Positions 1-6,964 are shown, numbered from the stretch's first letter. The stretch: DNA of 9,482 nucleotides from JAVBNJ01 sp031551625 (GCA_031551625.1 JAVBNJ010000093.1:1-9482), one strand, 5' to 3'. Program-made: numbers and translations. The notes: generated by a model from the letters alone, not told the origin.

Positions 1-140
1 TGATGAATATACTAACGAACAAATCAAACAAATACAATATAAAATTAACCGAAGACCAAGAAAAAAATTAAATTTTAAATCCCCTAAAGAAGATTTTTTT
101 GCATCTTTGCAGAAAGTTGCATTCGATAGTTGAACCTATC
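1..140 (+). mobile_element. Right end of an IS30-like insertion sequence
   Basis: The transposase tail implies that the right end of the element lies at or just after its stop codon. In IS30-like elements of Bacteroidetes the terminal inverted repeat commonly overlaps the transposase 3' end. Three TTGCA copies (99-103, 107-111, 117-121) fall in this end region. The exact boundary, near 135-145, is inferred because the left end and the target duplication are not in the window. Confidence 0.55.
2..133 (+). CDS. IS30-family transposase, C-terminal end (5' part outside window)
   Basis: This frame is open from the window edge and encodes 43 residues before TGA at 131-133. The tail contains NRRPRKKLNF, then SPKEDFF, and ends KVAFDS. 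The pattern N-x-RPRK-x-LNF-x-(S/T)P-x-E-x-F is the typical end of IS30-family (DDE) transposases, which cut and join the ends of their insertion sequence. Only the end of the protein is visible, so the DDE catalytic residues and the N-terminal helix-turn-helix lie outside the window and intactness cannot be judged. The segment is much more AT-rich than the genes after 230, as expected of a mobile element. The next gene starts 96 bp after the stop. The family call rests on one short motif, but it is a distinctive one. Confidence 0.82.
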   Translation, partial: DEYTNEQIKQIQYKINRRPRKKLNFKSPKEDFFASLQKVAFDS

Positions 141-146
141 TAATTT

Positions 147-162
147 TTAATTTACAAATTAA
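147..162. repeat. AT-rich palindrome beside the IS end
   Basis: TTAATTT-AC-AAATTAA is a perfect 7-bp inverted repeat with a 2-base spacer. It starts 14 bp after the transposase stop. It may be a weak hairpin or part of a palindromic target, which some IS30 elements prefer. In an AT-rich stretch such a palindrome can also arise by chance. Confidence 0.4.
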
Positions 163-164
163 TA

Positions 165-194
165 ATTGTTTTTCCCGCTTTTTTATTATCTTTG
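165..194 (+). promoter_or_regulatory. Bacteroidetes-type promoter for the DRTGG operon
   Basis: TATCTTTG at 187-194 matches the Bacteroidetes -7 element TAnnTTTG exactly. ATTG at 165-168 lies 18 bp upstream and can serve as the -33 element (consensus TTTG, usual gap 19-20). The start of transcription would be near 199-201, giving a leader of about 30 nt before the ATG at 230. Confidence 0.6.
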
Positions 195-229
195 ACTGAT
201 AAATCCTACACATAAAACCACAACATACT

Positions 230-574
230 ATGACACTACAAGAAATCGCAAATTTGGTAAACGGGGAATTTGTATGCGGTGCGGAACATGCGCAGGACAA
301 CGTATCGCATGGCTTTGCGTCGGACCTGATGAGCGATGTGCTGACGCTGAAGATGTCGAATTTCCTGCTCGTCACGGGACTGGCCAACATCCAGTCGATG
401 CGCACGGCCGAGATGTCGGACACGCAATACATCCTGTTTGTACGCAACAAGGAAGTAACGCCCGAAATGCTGGAACTGGCCGAAGACAGCAACATGGTTG
501 TTCTCCGCAGTCCATATTCCATGTTTAAAACCGCCGGTATCCTTTATGGCGCCGGCCTGCAACCCGTGTACTAA
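230..574 (+). CDS. DRTGG-domain protein of hydrogenase-type operon
   Basis: This 114-residue soluble protein has no signal peptide or membrane segment. It resembles stand-alone DRTGG-domain proteins (Pfam PF07085): an early ASDLMSDVL segment (residues 30-38), a strand leading into VTGLAN (48-53), an ILFVRNKEVTPEMLELAE stretch (68-85), and a final PYSMFKTAGILYGAGL segment (95-110). These match the family layout of GDLLSDV, TGL, IfvrGk and SMFxxAgxLY. The DRTGG signature itself is not preserved. The domain also occurs in phosphotransacetylases and CBS proteins, and its biochemical role is unclear. In anaerobes such small proteins are often encoded beside an anti-sigma-like ATPase and an iron-only hydrogenase domain protein, which is the arrangement here. 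The stop TAA (572-574) lies 2 bp before the next ATG, so translation is probably coupled. Confidence 0.8.
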   Translation: MTLQEIANLVNGEFVCGAEHAQDNVSHGFASDLMSDVLTLKMSNFLLVTGLANIQSMRTAEMSDTQYILFVRNKEVTPEMLELAEDSNMVVLRSPYSMFKTAGILYGAGLQPVY

Positions 575-576
575 TT

Positions 577-1002
577 ATGCAGTTGACATTTAAAGTAGAA
601 AGCGGTGATTTTACCCGCGCCGGCTACGCATCGAGCCAGGTAAAGAAAACACTCAAACAGCTGAACGTCGACCCGGCCATTGTGAAACGGGTAGTGGTGG
701 CGCTCTACGAGGCCGAAGTGAATATCGTAGCACACGCCCATCGCGGAGATATTCTTGTGGATATCGATCCTGCAAAAATCGTGATGCGCCTTGAAGACGA
801 AGGCCCGGGTATTCCCGACATTGCACAGGCCATGCAGCGCGGCTACTCCACTGCTTCACCCGAAGTGCGCGAAATGGGTTTTGGTGCCGGAATGGGTTTA
901 CCCAACATCAGCGAGAATGCCGACGATTTCCACATCGAATCGACCGTAGGAAAAGGCACCACATTGACAATAACGGTGGGGTTACAAGGAGTACAAGTGT
1001 GA
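577..1002 (+). CDS. GHKL ATPase, anti-sigma factor / serine kinase-like
   Basis: This 141-residue protein consists of a single HATPase_c (GHKL) domain, close to the usual length of RsbW/SpoIIAB-type anti-sigma regulatory kinases. The N box is at E45-x3-N49 (EAEVN, binding Mg-ATP). The G1 box is D74-x-G76-x-G78 (DEGPGI), the ATP lid is GFGAGMGL (101-108), and a GKGTTLTI strand (about 126-133) closes the domain. There is no dimerisation/histidine domain, so it is not a complete sensor kinase. It could phosphorylate a partner protein on Ser/Thr or sequester a factor by nucleotide-dependent binding. No sigma factor or STAS anti-anti-sigma protein is encoded nearby, so its partner is unknown. The close coupling to the DRTGG gene and the downstream iron-sulfur protein suggests a signalling or assembly role linked to that protein. 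Confidence 0.85.
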   Translation: MQLTFKVESGDFTRAGYASSQVKKTLKQLNVDPAIVKRVVVALYEAEVNIVAHAHRGDILVDIDPAKIVMRLEDEGPGIPDIAQAMQRGYSTASPEVREMGFGAGMGLPNISENADDFHIESTVGKGTTLTITVGLQGVQV

Positions 1003-1063
1003 AAAGGAGCAAGGGGGCTTACGCCACAAGTCTTTTTACCCCTTCACCCTTGCCCCCTTTCAC
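999..1063 (+). repeat. 17-bp imperfect inverted repeat; possible attenuator or terminator
   Basis: The arm 999-1015 pairs with 1047-1063 at 15 of 17 positions (two A/C mismatches), enclosing a 31-nt loop. The left arm overlaps the TGA stop of the ATPase gene. The right arm is pyrimidine-rich (CCCTTGCCCCC). No clean U-run follows (CACCTCTTCT), so this is not a standard intrinsic terminator. The hairpin could stabilise the upstream message, attenuate readthrough into the 1151 gene, or be a dispersed repeat. The length and match make chance unlikely. Confidence 0.6.
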
Positions 1064-1150
1064 CTCTTCTCTATTGTTACTGTTAAATAGAAAAAGAATA
1101 GCACAACTTGCAAAAAGATATTGAAGAAGTAAAAACTAAAGGTAAAAAAC

Positions 1151-2527
1151 ATGGAACAACAAGCTTTTCACCATGCCCTGAAAATACGCCATGATGTGTG
1201 TGTCGGCTGTTCGCACTGCATGAAAGTGTGCCCCACCGAGGCATTGCGTGTGAGCGGCGGGAAAGCCTTTCTTTACCCCGAATGGTGTATCGACTGTGGC
1301 GAGTGCAACCGCGTGTGCCCCACATGCGCCATTGTGGTAGAAGACGACGATTTCAAACATATCTTTGACTATACTCATCGCGTGCTCGTGATGCCGTCGA
1401 TTTTCATCGGACAGTTTGCTCCGGCCATTTCGCGTTCGGCTATTGTGGACATATTGCTACGCATAGGCTTTACCGAAGTGCACGAATCGGAACACGGCGT
1501 CGATTTTTTAATTGACGAAATAAACAAATACACCCGCACGCATGAAAAGCCTGTTATTTCTTCGTTCTGCCCGGCGGTTACACGATTAATTCAAATCCGC
1601 TTCCCATCGCTGGTCGACCGTGTACTGCGCGTGAAGCAGCCGCTCGAAGTCACCACTGATTATTTCCGTGAGGTATATGCCCATAAGCAAGGCGTAAATC
1701 CTGCCAATGTAGGCATCTTTTATATTACGCCATGTGCGGCAAAAATTGCATCTATCAAAGCACCCATTGGCGACTATGCTTCGCCGATTGACGGGGTAAT
1801 AAACATGAACTACCTTTATAACCGCGTGATGCACGAGTATAGCCAACAGGCTAAAGACACGGTAGTACCGGAGCATGAAACCCAGCTATCGGCGCGGGGA
1901 GTAACGTGGTCGCTCACCGGTGGTGAAGCGGCGCATATCGAAGGAAAATGCTTGGCAATAGATGGATTGGAAAATGTAATTGACATGCTGGAACGCTTGG
2001 AAAATGACGAGCTACAGGGAGTCGATTATCTCGAGATGCGCACGTGCAACGAAAGTTGTGCAGGTGGCATACTCACGCCGTACAACCGTTTTCTGGCAGC
2101 CGAACGCTTGCGCCACGCGGCTCGTCAGCTGCCCGCAACAAACGGCACTTCCGACGACTATAAAAAATATATCGAAGATACCGATGATGTGGGCGACATC
2201 CGCCCGCGCTCGATGGTAAAGTACGACCTTGATATTACCAAAGCATTACAAAAAATGGAAAACGCACGCGAACTCAAGGCTCTGCTTCCCGGTATTGACT
2301 GTGGCGCTTGCGGTGCCCCGAGTTGCGAAGCACTGGCCGAAGACATTGTGCGCGAACAGGCGGTAATTGACAGTTGCATTTTCATGCAAACACGCCATGA
2401 GAAAGAAGGCCTGCTGGCTCAGGAAAAAGCCATTGAGCTGATGGAAAAAATCTGGGGCCACGCACGCTTCGCCGACAAAGACCTTGAAGTGCGGAATTTA
2501 CAGAATATACGAAATAGGAAACGATAG
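1151..2527 (+). CDS. [FeFe]-hydrogenase-like iron-sulfur protein (2x4Fe-4S, H-cluster-like domain, C-terminal 4Fe-4S)
   Basis: This 458-residue cytoplasmic protein starts with two ferredoxin clusters: C17/C20/C23/C27, and C46/C49/C52/C56 with an extra C59. A Fe_hyd_lg_C domain follows (about 75-320). Its H-cluster motifs are altered. L1 reads SSFCPA (F139-C140), where catalytic enzymes have CC. L2 reads TPCAAKIAS (C195, K198), with S201 where MPCxxKxxE has Glu. L3 reads RTCNESCAGG (C299, C303). All four cubane-ligand cysteines are therefore present, while the proton-relay Cys and the L2 Glu are gone. A second 4Fe-4S domain follows (C384, C387, C392, C409; CGACGxPxC type, PF04060), then a helical tail. 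It lacks the PAS domain of HydS sensory hydrogenases. The ATG is preceded by AAAGG. It probably belongs with the two genes upstream despite a 148-bp gap. A sensory or electron-relay role is inferred. Confidence 0.88.
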   Translation: MEQQAFHHALKIRHDVCVGCSHCMKVCPTEALRVSGGKAFLYPEWCIDCGECNRVCPTCAIVVEDDDFKHIFDYTHRVLVMPSIFIGQFAPAISRSAIVDILLRIGFTEVHESEHGVDFLIDEINKYTRTHEKPVISSFCPAVTRLIQIRFPSLVDRVLRVKQPLEVTTDYFREVYAHKQGVNPANVGIFYITPCAAKIASIKAPIGDYASPIDGVINMNYLYNRVMHEYSQQAKDTVVPEHETQLSARGVTWSLTGGEAAHIEGKCLAIDGLENVIDMLERLENDELQGVDYLEMRTCNESCAGGILTPYNRFLAAERLRHAARQLPATNGTSDDYKKYIEDTDDVGDIRPRSMVKYDLDITKALQKMENARELKALLPGIDCGACGAPSCEALAEDIVREQAVIDSCIFMQTRHEKEGLLAQEKAIELMEKIWGHARFADKDLEVRNLQNIRNRKR

Positions 2528-2714
2528 AATGATTTTATTTGACCACCACCCTGAATATTTTTTATCCAGACGAATTTGCAAAGTCACAATGGTAGTTCCA
2601 TGAGTGGCCATTGAACCAATAATCAATAACTCTAAAGTTGCTACTTGATGGTTGGTATTCGTAAAAATATACCTTTGAATTTTGAAACCTTTAAATGGAA
2701 TTTATATAACATTT
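2528..2714 (+). promoter_or_regulatory. Intergenic gap with -7 motif for the outer-membrane gene
   Basis: No convincing gene is seen here. TACCTTTG at 2670-2677 is an exact TAnnTTTG match and predicts transcription starting near 2682-2684. That leaves a leader of about 30 nt before the ATG at 2715 and argues against the earlier in-frame ATG at 2682. No well-spaced -33 TTTG is present. CAATGG (2587-2592) and CCATTG (2608-2613) form a weak 6-bp hairpin. Confidence 0.5.
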
Positions 2715-3215
2715 ATGAAAACATATTTACCGAAATTATTCATTTGTTTTTTAGTAATTTTAACAACCACCTACACACTTCGCGCCCAAGAGCACAACCA
2801 CGAACATGCCCGCAACGAAATTGGCCTCAGCACAGGGGCCATTTATGCACCGAACGATAACATGTGGGGCGTGGGTGCGCACATTCACTACTTTCGTACG
2901 CTGTGCCCCAATAGCAAATGGTCGATAGGCGGCAGCTTCGAAGAAGTATGGACCGAAGGCAACCACTTTAGCATAGGCGCAGGTGTGAAATACGAAGTGT
3001 TGGAAAATTTAGAAATAGGTCTGTTGCCAGGTGTTACATTTCTCAAACACGAAGACAGCGGTGAGAACTATAAAGCCCATTTTTCGTTGCATGCCGAAGT
3101 AGTATACAACCTATTTCATTGGGATCATTTTCACCTGGGACCTGCTATCGATTACTCGTGGCTACAAGGCGACTCGCACATAATGTTGGGGGTACACGCT
3201 GCATTTTGTTTCTAG
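2715..3215 (+). CDS. Small exported outer-membrane beta-barrel protein, function unknown
   Basis: The protein has 166 residues from the ATG at 2715. The in-frame ATG at 2682 would put 11 residues before the signal peptide and coincides with the predicted transcription start, so I prefer 2715. Residues 1-24 form a signal peptide (MKTYLPK, a hydrophobic core, then TLRA|Q). The mature protein starts with a histidine-rich EHNHEH (26-31). After that come alternating Gly/aromatic amphipathic strands, such as GVGAHIHYF, SIGGSFEEVW, FSIGAGVKYEV and IGLLPGVTFL. It ends in phenylalanine (AAFCF), like the C-terminal beta-signal recognised by the BAM complex. The length allows roughly eight strands. It has no TonB plug and no lipobox cysteine. 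The histidines could bind metal, but that is speculation. It is a single-gene unit before the regulator gene, and I do not recognise a specific family. Confidence 0.72.
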   Translation: MKTYLPKLFICFLVILTTTYTLRAQEHNHEHARNEIGLSTGAIYAPNDNMWGVGAHIHYFRTLCPNSKWSIGGSFEEVWTEGNHFSIGAGVKYEVLENLEIGLLPGVTFLKHEDSGENYKAHFSLHAEVVYNLFHWDHFHLGPAIDYSWLQGDSHIMLGVHAAFCF

Positions 3216-3245
3216 AAACATAGTGCACATTCCGGTAAAAATAAT

Positions 3246-3253
3246 TATCTTTG
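3246..3253 (+). promoter_or_regulatory. -7 promoter element of the response-regulator gene
   Basis: TATCTTTG matches TAnnTTTG exactly. It ends only 10 nt before the ATG at 3264, so the leader would be just a few nucleotides. No -33 TTTG is found at normal spacing. Confidence 0.5.
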
Positions 3254-3263
3254 TTTAGCAAAA

Positions 3264-4613
3264 ATGCAGGGCATATTGACAAAAAAAATTTTGTTAGTTG
3301 AAGATGATGTGGCGTTTGGCACCATGTTGCAAAGCTGGTTCAAAAAAAACGGTTTTGAGGTTGTATTGTTGTCCAAAGTAGAACAAGCCAAGAAAGAATT
3401 ATCAAAGCAATTGTTCAATCTGGTGCTCACTGACCTGCGCCTGCCCGATGGTGACGGCATTATGCTATTGACATGGCTGCGCGATCAAAAATTATCGCTG
3501 CCCGTGATTGTGATGACCAGCTACGCCGAAGTGCAAAGCGCCGTATCGGCCATTAAACTGGGGGCCTTCGACTACCTGGAAAAACCCATCAATCCGTCGA
3601 TACTCAAACAAAAAATAGAACAAGCATTGATTCATGATGTCGGACAAACGAAACGCACACCGGTAACCAAACGGCAAGTGACACCCTCCGGATTCATCCA
3701 TGGCCAAAGCCTTTCAGGGCAACAACTTCAAGAGTATGCCATGGTTGTGGCGCCGACAAAAATATCGGTCCTCATTCTTGGCGAAAGCGGCACGGGCAAA
3801 GAGTATATCGCCCACTTGATCCACGACAACAGCCCGCGGAAAGCCGCACCGTTCATTGCTGTCGATTGCGGCAGCCTTTCACGCGAACTGGCGGCCAGCG
3901 AATTATTCGGCCACTTGAAAGGATCGTTTACCTCGGCCATTGCCGACAAGAAAGGCGTGTTCGAGCAAGCCAACGGCGGCACGGTATTCCTCGACGAAGT
4001 GGGCAACCTGCCTTACGATGTGCAGGTGCAATTGCTCCGTGCACTGCAAGAGCAAACCACCCGCCCCGTAGGTTCGGCCACCGACATTAAAGTAGATGTG
4101 CGAATTATTGCCGCCACCAACGAAAACCTCGAAGCGGCCATTGCCCACGGCAAATTCCGCGAAGACCTGTACCATCGCCTCAACGAATTTTCGATTACTG
4201 TGCCGCCACTGCGCGAGCGTAAAGGCGACATACAGTTGTTTGCCGTACACTTTTTGGACGAAGCAAACCAAGAACTGGAAAAACACATCGACGGATTTAC
4301 ACCCGAAGCGCTACAAAAACTGGAACAGCACCACTGGAGCGGCAACCTGCGCGAACTACGCAATGTGGTACGGCGTGCAGCGCTATTCGCCAAAACCGAC
4401 GAAATTACCCTCGACAACTTGCCGGTGTTCACTGCTCCCGCGCACCAAAAAGAAGAAATCGAAAACCTCCCGCTACGACCTGCCAACGAGCGCGAGCAAA
4501 TTGAAGCAGCATTGCGAAAAACAAACGGCAACAAATCGCTGGCCGCACAGCTTTTGCAAATCGACCGCAAAACACTGTACAACAAAATGCACCTCTACGG
4601 AATAAAATTATAA
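3264..4613 (+). CDS. NtrC-family sigma-54-dependent response regulator
   Basis: This 449-residue regulator has the standard three-domain layout. The receiver domain (about 6-120) carries the acidic pocket E13/D14/D15, phosphoacceptor D57 in LTDLRLPDGDG, switch T85 and conserved K107-P108. The AAA+ domain (about 143-375) carries Walker A GESGTGK (173-179), Walker B VFLDE (D244/E245), FREDLYHRLN (298-307) and PPLRERKGDI. The C-terminal Fis-type helix-turn-helix (about 409-449) is REQIEAALRKTNGNKSLAAQ followed by RKTLYNKM. The sigma-54-contacting loop reads GSFTSA (220-225) rather than GAFTGA. Thr is kept, but Ala2 and Gly5 are both Ser. It should remodel sigma-54 RNA polymerase at distant enhancer sites, and a consensus sigma-54 promoter lies at 7122-7137. 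The probable partner is the convergent hybrid kinase. The protein is full length and intact. Confidence 0.95.
   Translation: MQGILTKKILLVEDDVAFGTMLQSWFKKNGFEVVLLSKVEQAKKELSKQLFNLVLTDLRLPDGDGIMLLTWLRDQKLSLPVIVMTSYAEVQSAVSAIKLGAFDYLEKPINPSILKQKIEQALIHDVGQTKRTPVTKRQVTPSGFIHGQSLSGQQLQEYAMVVAPTKISVLILGESGTGKEYIAHLIHDNSPRKAAPFIAVDCGSLSRELAASELFGHLKGSFTSAIADKKGVFEQANGGTVFLDEVGNLPYDVQVQLLRALQEQTTRPVGSATDIKVDVRIIAATNENLEAAIAHGKFREDLYHRLNEFSITVPPLRERKGDIQLFAVHFLDEANQELEKHIDGFTPEALQKLEQHHWSGNLRELRNVVRRAALFAKTDEITLDNLPVFTAPAHQKEEIENLPLRPANEREQIEAALRKTNGNKSLAAQLLQIDRKTLYNKMHLYGIKL
4608..4613. other. Shared palindromic stop region TTATAA
   Basis: The hexamer TTATAA reads TTA-TAA (Leu-stop) on both strands. 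It ends the regulator (...IKL) on + and the kinase (...WQL) on -. The genes overlap by 6 bp tail to tail, with no room for a separate terminator between them. Confidence 0.95.
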
Positions 4614-6956
4614 TTGCCACCGTATTTTCTCCACTAATTCCTTAGTTAAGCGAATTAGTTCGCGTATTTTTTCTTTCCACTCCGGAAAGTCAGCCGCCAT
4701 ACGGCCGCGCAAGCTATCCATTTTTTGCAGAATGGCAGCAGCATCGGTAGCACCCAATTGTAGGAACATGGGCAGCATTTTGTGACAAAGCGCTTGTGCG
4801 GCGGCAAAATTATCGGTATCCATCACTTGTTGCAGCAATGCCACATTCTCGATAGTAGAAGCCGCAAATTGCTCCAGTAAGGCGCGTGCGGCTTCGATGT
4901 CGCCACCAAACCATTCGTCGAGCGAAGCAATGCTTGTGGTTGCCGGTTTACAACCACCAAAGAAATGCTGCAACGTATCCATATTTACGGGCTTTTGTAA
5001 ATACCCGTCGAAACCCATTTGCAGGGCAGCATCTTTTGAAAAGTCGCCACGCCCAGTCATTATAAACACCGGTGTTTCCGGATTCTCCTTTTTAATTTTT
5101 TGCAACACATCACAACCGGTAATAGCCCCCATTTCCATATCGGTGAGCACAGCATTGCAAGTGACGGCTTCAAAAGTTGTTGGGGTATCGCACACCGTTA
5201 CGCGGTGTCCCAACGATTCCAACATTCCTTTCAACATGGCAAGGAAAGCGGCATCGTCGTCGACCAACATAATATGCTGCAAAACGTAGTGTTGCGGGGC
5301 CACGACACGGTTGGCCGGAATGGTAATCGTAAACTGCGAGCCCTTGCCCACCTCCGAGGCCACACTAATGGCACCACCCAACAGATCTGCAAAACCTTTT
5401 ACTACATACAATCCGAATCCGCTGCCTGTGGCCATGGCACTGTTCTGCTCCACACGCGCGAATGGTTCAAAAATAGTATCCAACTGTCCGGCAGGAATAC
5501 CGGCGCCCGTGTCGCAAATTGTACAACTAAGTTTTTCGTTACTGTAAGTTACCGACCACTCAATACTTCCGGAATTCGTGTATTTAAAAGCATTCGAAAG
5601 CACATTAGTGATAATTTGTTTTATTTTCAACATATCGGCATGCAACCAAACAGTTTTATCAATGTTGCAGTGAGAATAAAAGGCCAAATTTTTTTGCCGG
5701 GCAAGAGGTTCAAATAGCCCGGTTATTTCGGAGCAAAGACGGCGTATGCTAAAATCGCAGGCTTCCAGCTTCAATTTTCCCTGTTCCAGTTTCGAAAACT
5801 CCAACAGGTTTTCCAACATAGCCATAATATGGCTACCGGCACTTTGTATGGACTGGAGTTCCTTTTTCGTAACCGCCTGTCCATTCTGCCAAAGTTCGAG
5901 GTAACCAAGAATCGCTCCAAGCGGCGTTTTAATATCGTGCGATACGGACAACAATAATTTATGCCGGCTCTCCATCAATTCCTTTGTACGGAAATTGGCT
6001 TCCTCCAATGCTTTTCGCGCAGCTTTCCCTTTGTTCACATCGCCAATGATGAGCAATATGAAAATTAAAATCAACAATAGCGCAACCACTCCGCCCACAA
6101 TGGAGTATACATTGTTTTGACGAATAAGTTGCTCGGTCCTTTCGAGGCCCGCTATCGCCGAATCCGTTGCCCGGCTATGTAATTGGAGGAACAGTATTGA
6201 TAGCTGTGTCGATATTTCCTGGTCGGCAACCATCAGGTTGGTAACTTGCCGTTCTATCTGCACCAATTGCCGGCTATACTGCTGGCCGGCTTCTTCGGCC
6301 ATGCTGCTCGCTTCCGACAGTATCGGCAGTGCGTCGGTACGCGACACCTGCAACGTATCGATTTTTGTAACCTGCTTGGTCATCACAGTATCGATATGCT
6401 GGCTTGGCGAGAATGCTTCGCTCAATCGTTGCCAGAAACCTCGTGTCGGGCGGGTAACTATTGTAGTGTCTTTAACCTCTGAGTGTACTATTACCGAATC
6501 CGGCTTTACCGGTAGCGAGTAGCTCCGCAGGCGTTGGCTGACAAGCATCAATGGATTCTCAGCGGCAAACTGTTTATTGAATTCCGAAATGATGCATGCC
6601 TTTTCGTGCAGCAATCCACTCACCTCATGCAGCAATGCCTGCTGCTCGCTATCTACCTGTGCCATAGAGTCGATAAGCTGCTCTACCGTATCGACCACTG
6701 TATAGAAACGCTCGAGATACTTGAGACTACGCGACGATATGTAGAGATTAGCCATTGACTGCGCATCGTTCACCGAATAAATTAGTTTATTGGCCAGTTG
6801 CAACGTACGGTAGTACTGCACAACCTCGGAGCGCTGCCGTTGCATTTGCATGCGCAAGCTATAAAGGTAGCCCACCATGCTACCGCAAAGCGCAGCTATC
6901 ACCAAGTATATCAACACCGCCTTCAGTCGTATTTTATTTTCGATGGTCTTTTTCAT
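4608..6956 (-). CDS. Hybrid sensor histidine kinase with REC and Hpt domains
   Basis: The start chosen is the ATG at 6956 (782 residues). The longer in-frame start at 7034 would add 26 residues before a normal membrane-anchor start and lies upstream of a TATCTTTG promoter motif. TM1 (about 11-33) and TM2 (about 284-305) enclose a roughly 250-residue, largely helical periplasmic sensor. A short coiled linker leads to HisKA (SVSHDIKTP, H340) and HATPase (N box N455, G1 DTGAGIP at 482-488, G2 GSGFGL). A receiver domain follows (D566-D568, phosphoacceptor D606 in LTDMEMG, T634, K655). The C-terminal Hpt helical bundle (about 670-782) has H725 in CHKMLPMF. The predicted relay is H340 -> D606 -> H725 -> an external regulator, most likely D57 of the convergent NtrC protein. 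The periplasmic ligand is unknown and no named sensor domain is recognised. Confidence 0.93.
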   Translation of the reverse strand: MKKTIENKIRLKAVLIYLVIAALCGSMVGYLYSLRMQMQRQRSEVVQYYRTLQLANKLIYSVNDAQSMANLYISSRSLKYLERFYTVVDTVEQLIDSMAQVDSEQQALLHEVSGLLHEKACIISEFNKQFAAENPLMLVSQRLRSYSLPVKPDSVIVHSEVKDTTIVTRPTRGFWQRLSEAFSPSQHIDTVMTKQVTKIDTLQVSRTDALPILSEASSMAEEAGQQYSRQLVQIERQVTNLMVADQEISTQLSILFLQLHSRATDSAIAGLERTEQLIRQNNVYSIVGGVVALLLILIFILLIIGDVNKGKAARKALEEANFRTKELMESRHKLLLSVSHDIKTPLGAILGYLELWQNGQAVTKKELQSIQSAGSHIMAMLENLLEFSKLEQGKLKLEACDFSIRRLCSEITGLFEPLARQKNLAFYSHCNIDKTVWLHADMLKIKQIITNVLSNAFKYTNSGSIEWSVTYSNEKLSCTICDTGAGIPAGQLDTIFEPFARVEQNSAMATGSGFGLYVVKGFADLLGGAISVASEVGKGSQFTITIPANRVVAPQHYVLQHIMLVDDDAAFLAMLKGMLESLGHRVTVCDTPTTFEAVTCNAVLTDMEMGAITGCDVLQKIKKENPETPVFIMTGRGDFSKDAALQMGFDGYLQKPVNMDTLQHFFGGCKPATTSIASLDEWFGGDIEAARALLEQFAASTIENVALLQQVMDTDNFAAAQALCHKMLPMFLQLGATDAAAILQKMDSLRGRMAADFPEWKEKIRELIRLTKELVEKIRWQL

Positions 6957-6964
6957 ACACCTTA

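Noticed and set aside
1003..1150. Separate promoter for the hydrogenase-like gene.
   Set aside because: No TAnnTTTG or sigma-54 motif was found in the gap, so readthrough from the upstream promoter is assumed.
2528..2681. Possible second IS or transposase remnant: AAAGTTGCTACTTGA resembles the AAAGTTGC end region of the IS30 tail at 113-133.
   Set aside because: The similarity is about 8 exact bases, the frame has stops 14 codons upstream, and no transposase motif is visible.
2682..2714. Earlier ATG for the outer-membrane protein.
   Set aside because: It would place 11 residues ahead of a standard signal peptide and coincides with the transcription start predicted from TACCTTTG.
2645..2860. 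71-codon frame overlapping the start of the outer-membrane gene.
   Set aside because: It has no recognisable motif and is out of frame with the signal-peptide protein at 2715, which explains the region better.
4013..4585. 190-codon minus-strand frame inside the regulator gene.
   Set aside because: It is antisense to a fully conserved NtrC-type protein and is Ser/Arg/Cys-rich, typical of a shadow frame.
5100..5717. 205-codon plus-strand frame inside the kinase gene.
   Set aside because: The opposite strand encodes the conserved HATPase and receiver domains with all motifs intact, so this is a shadow frame.
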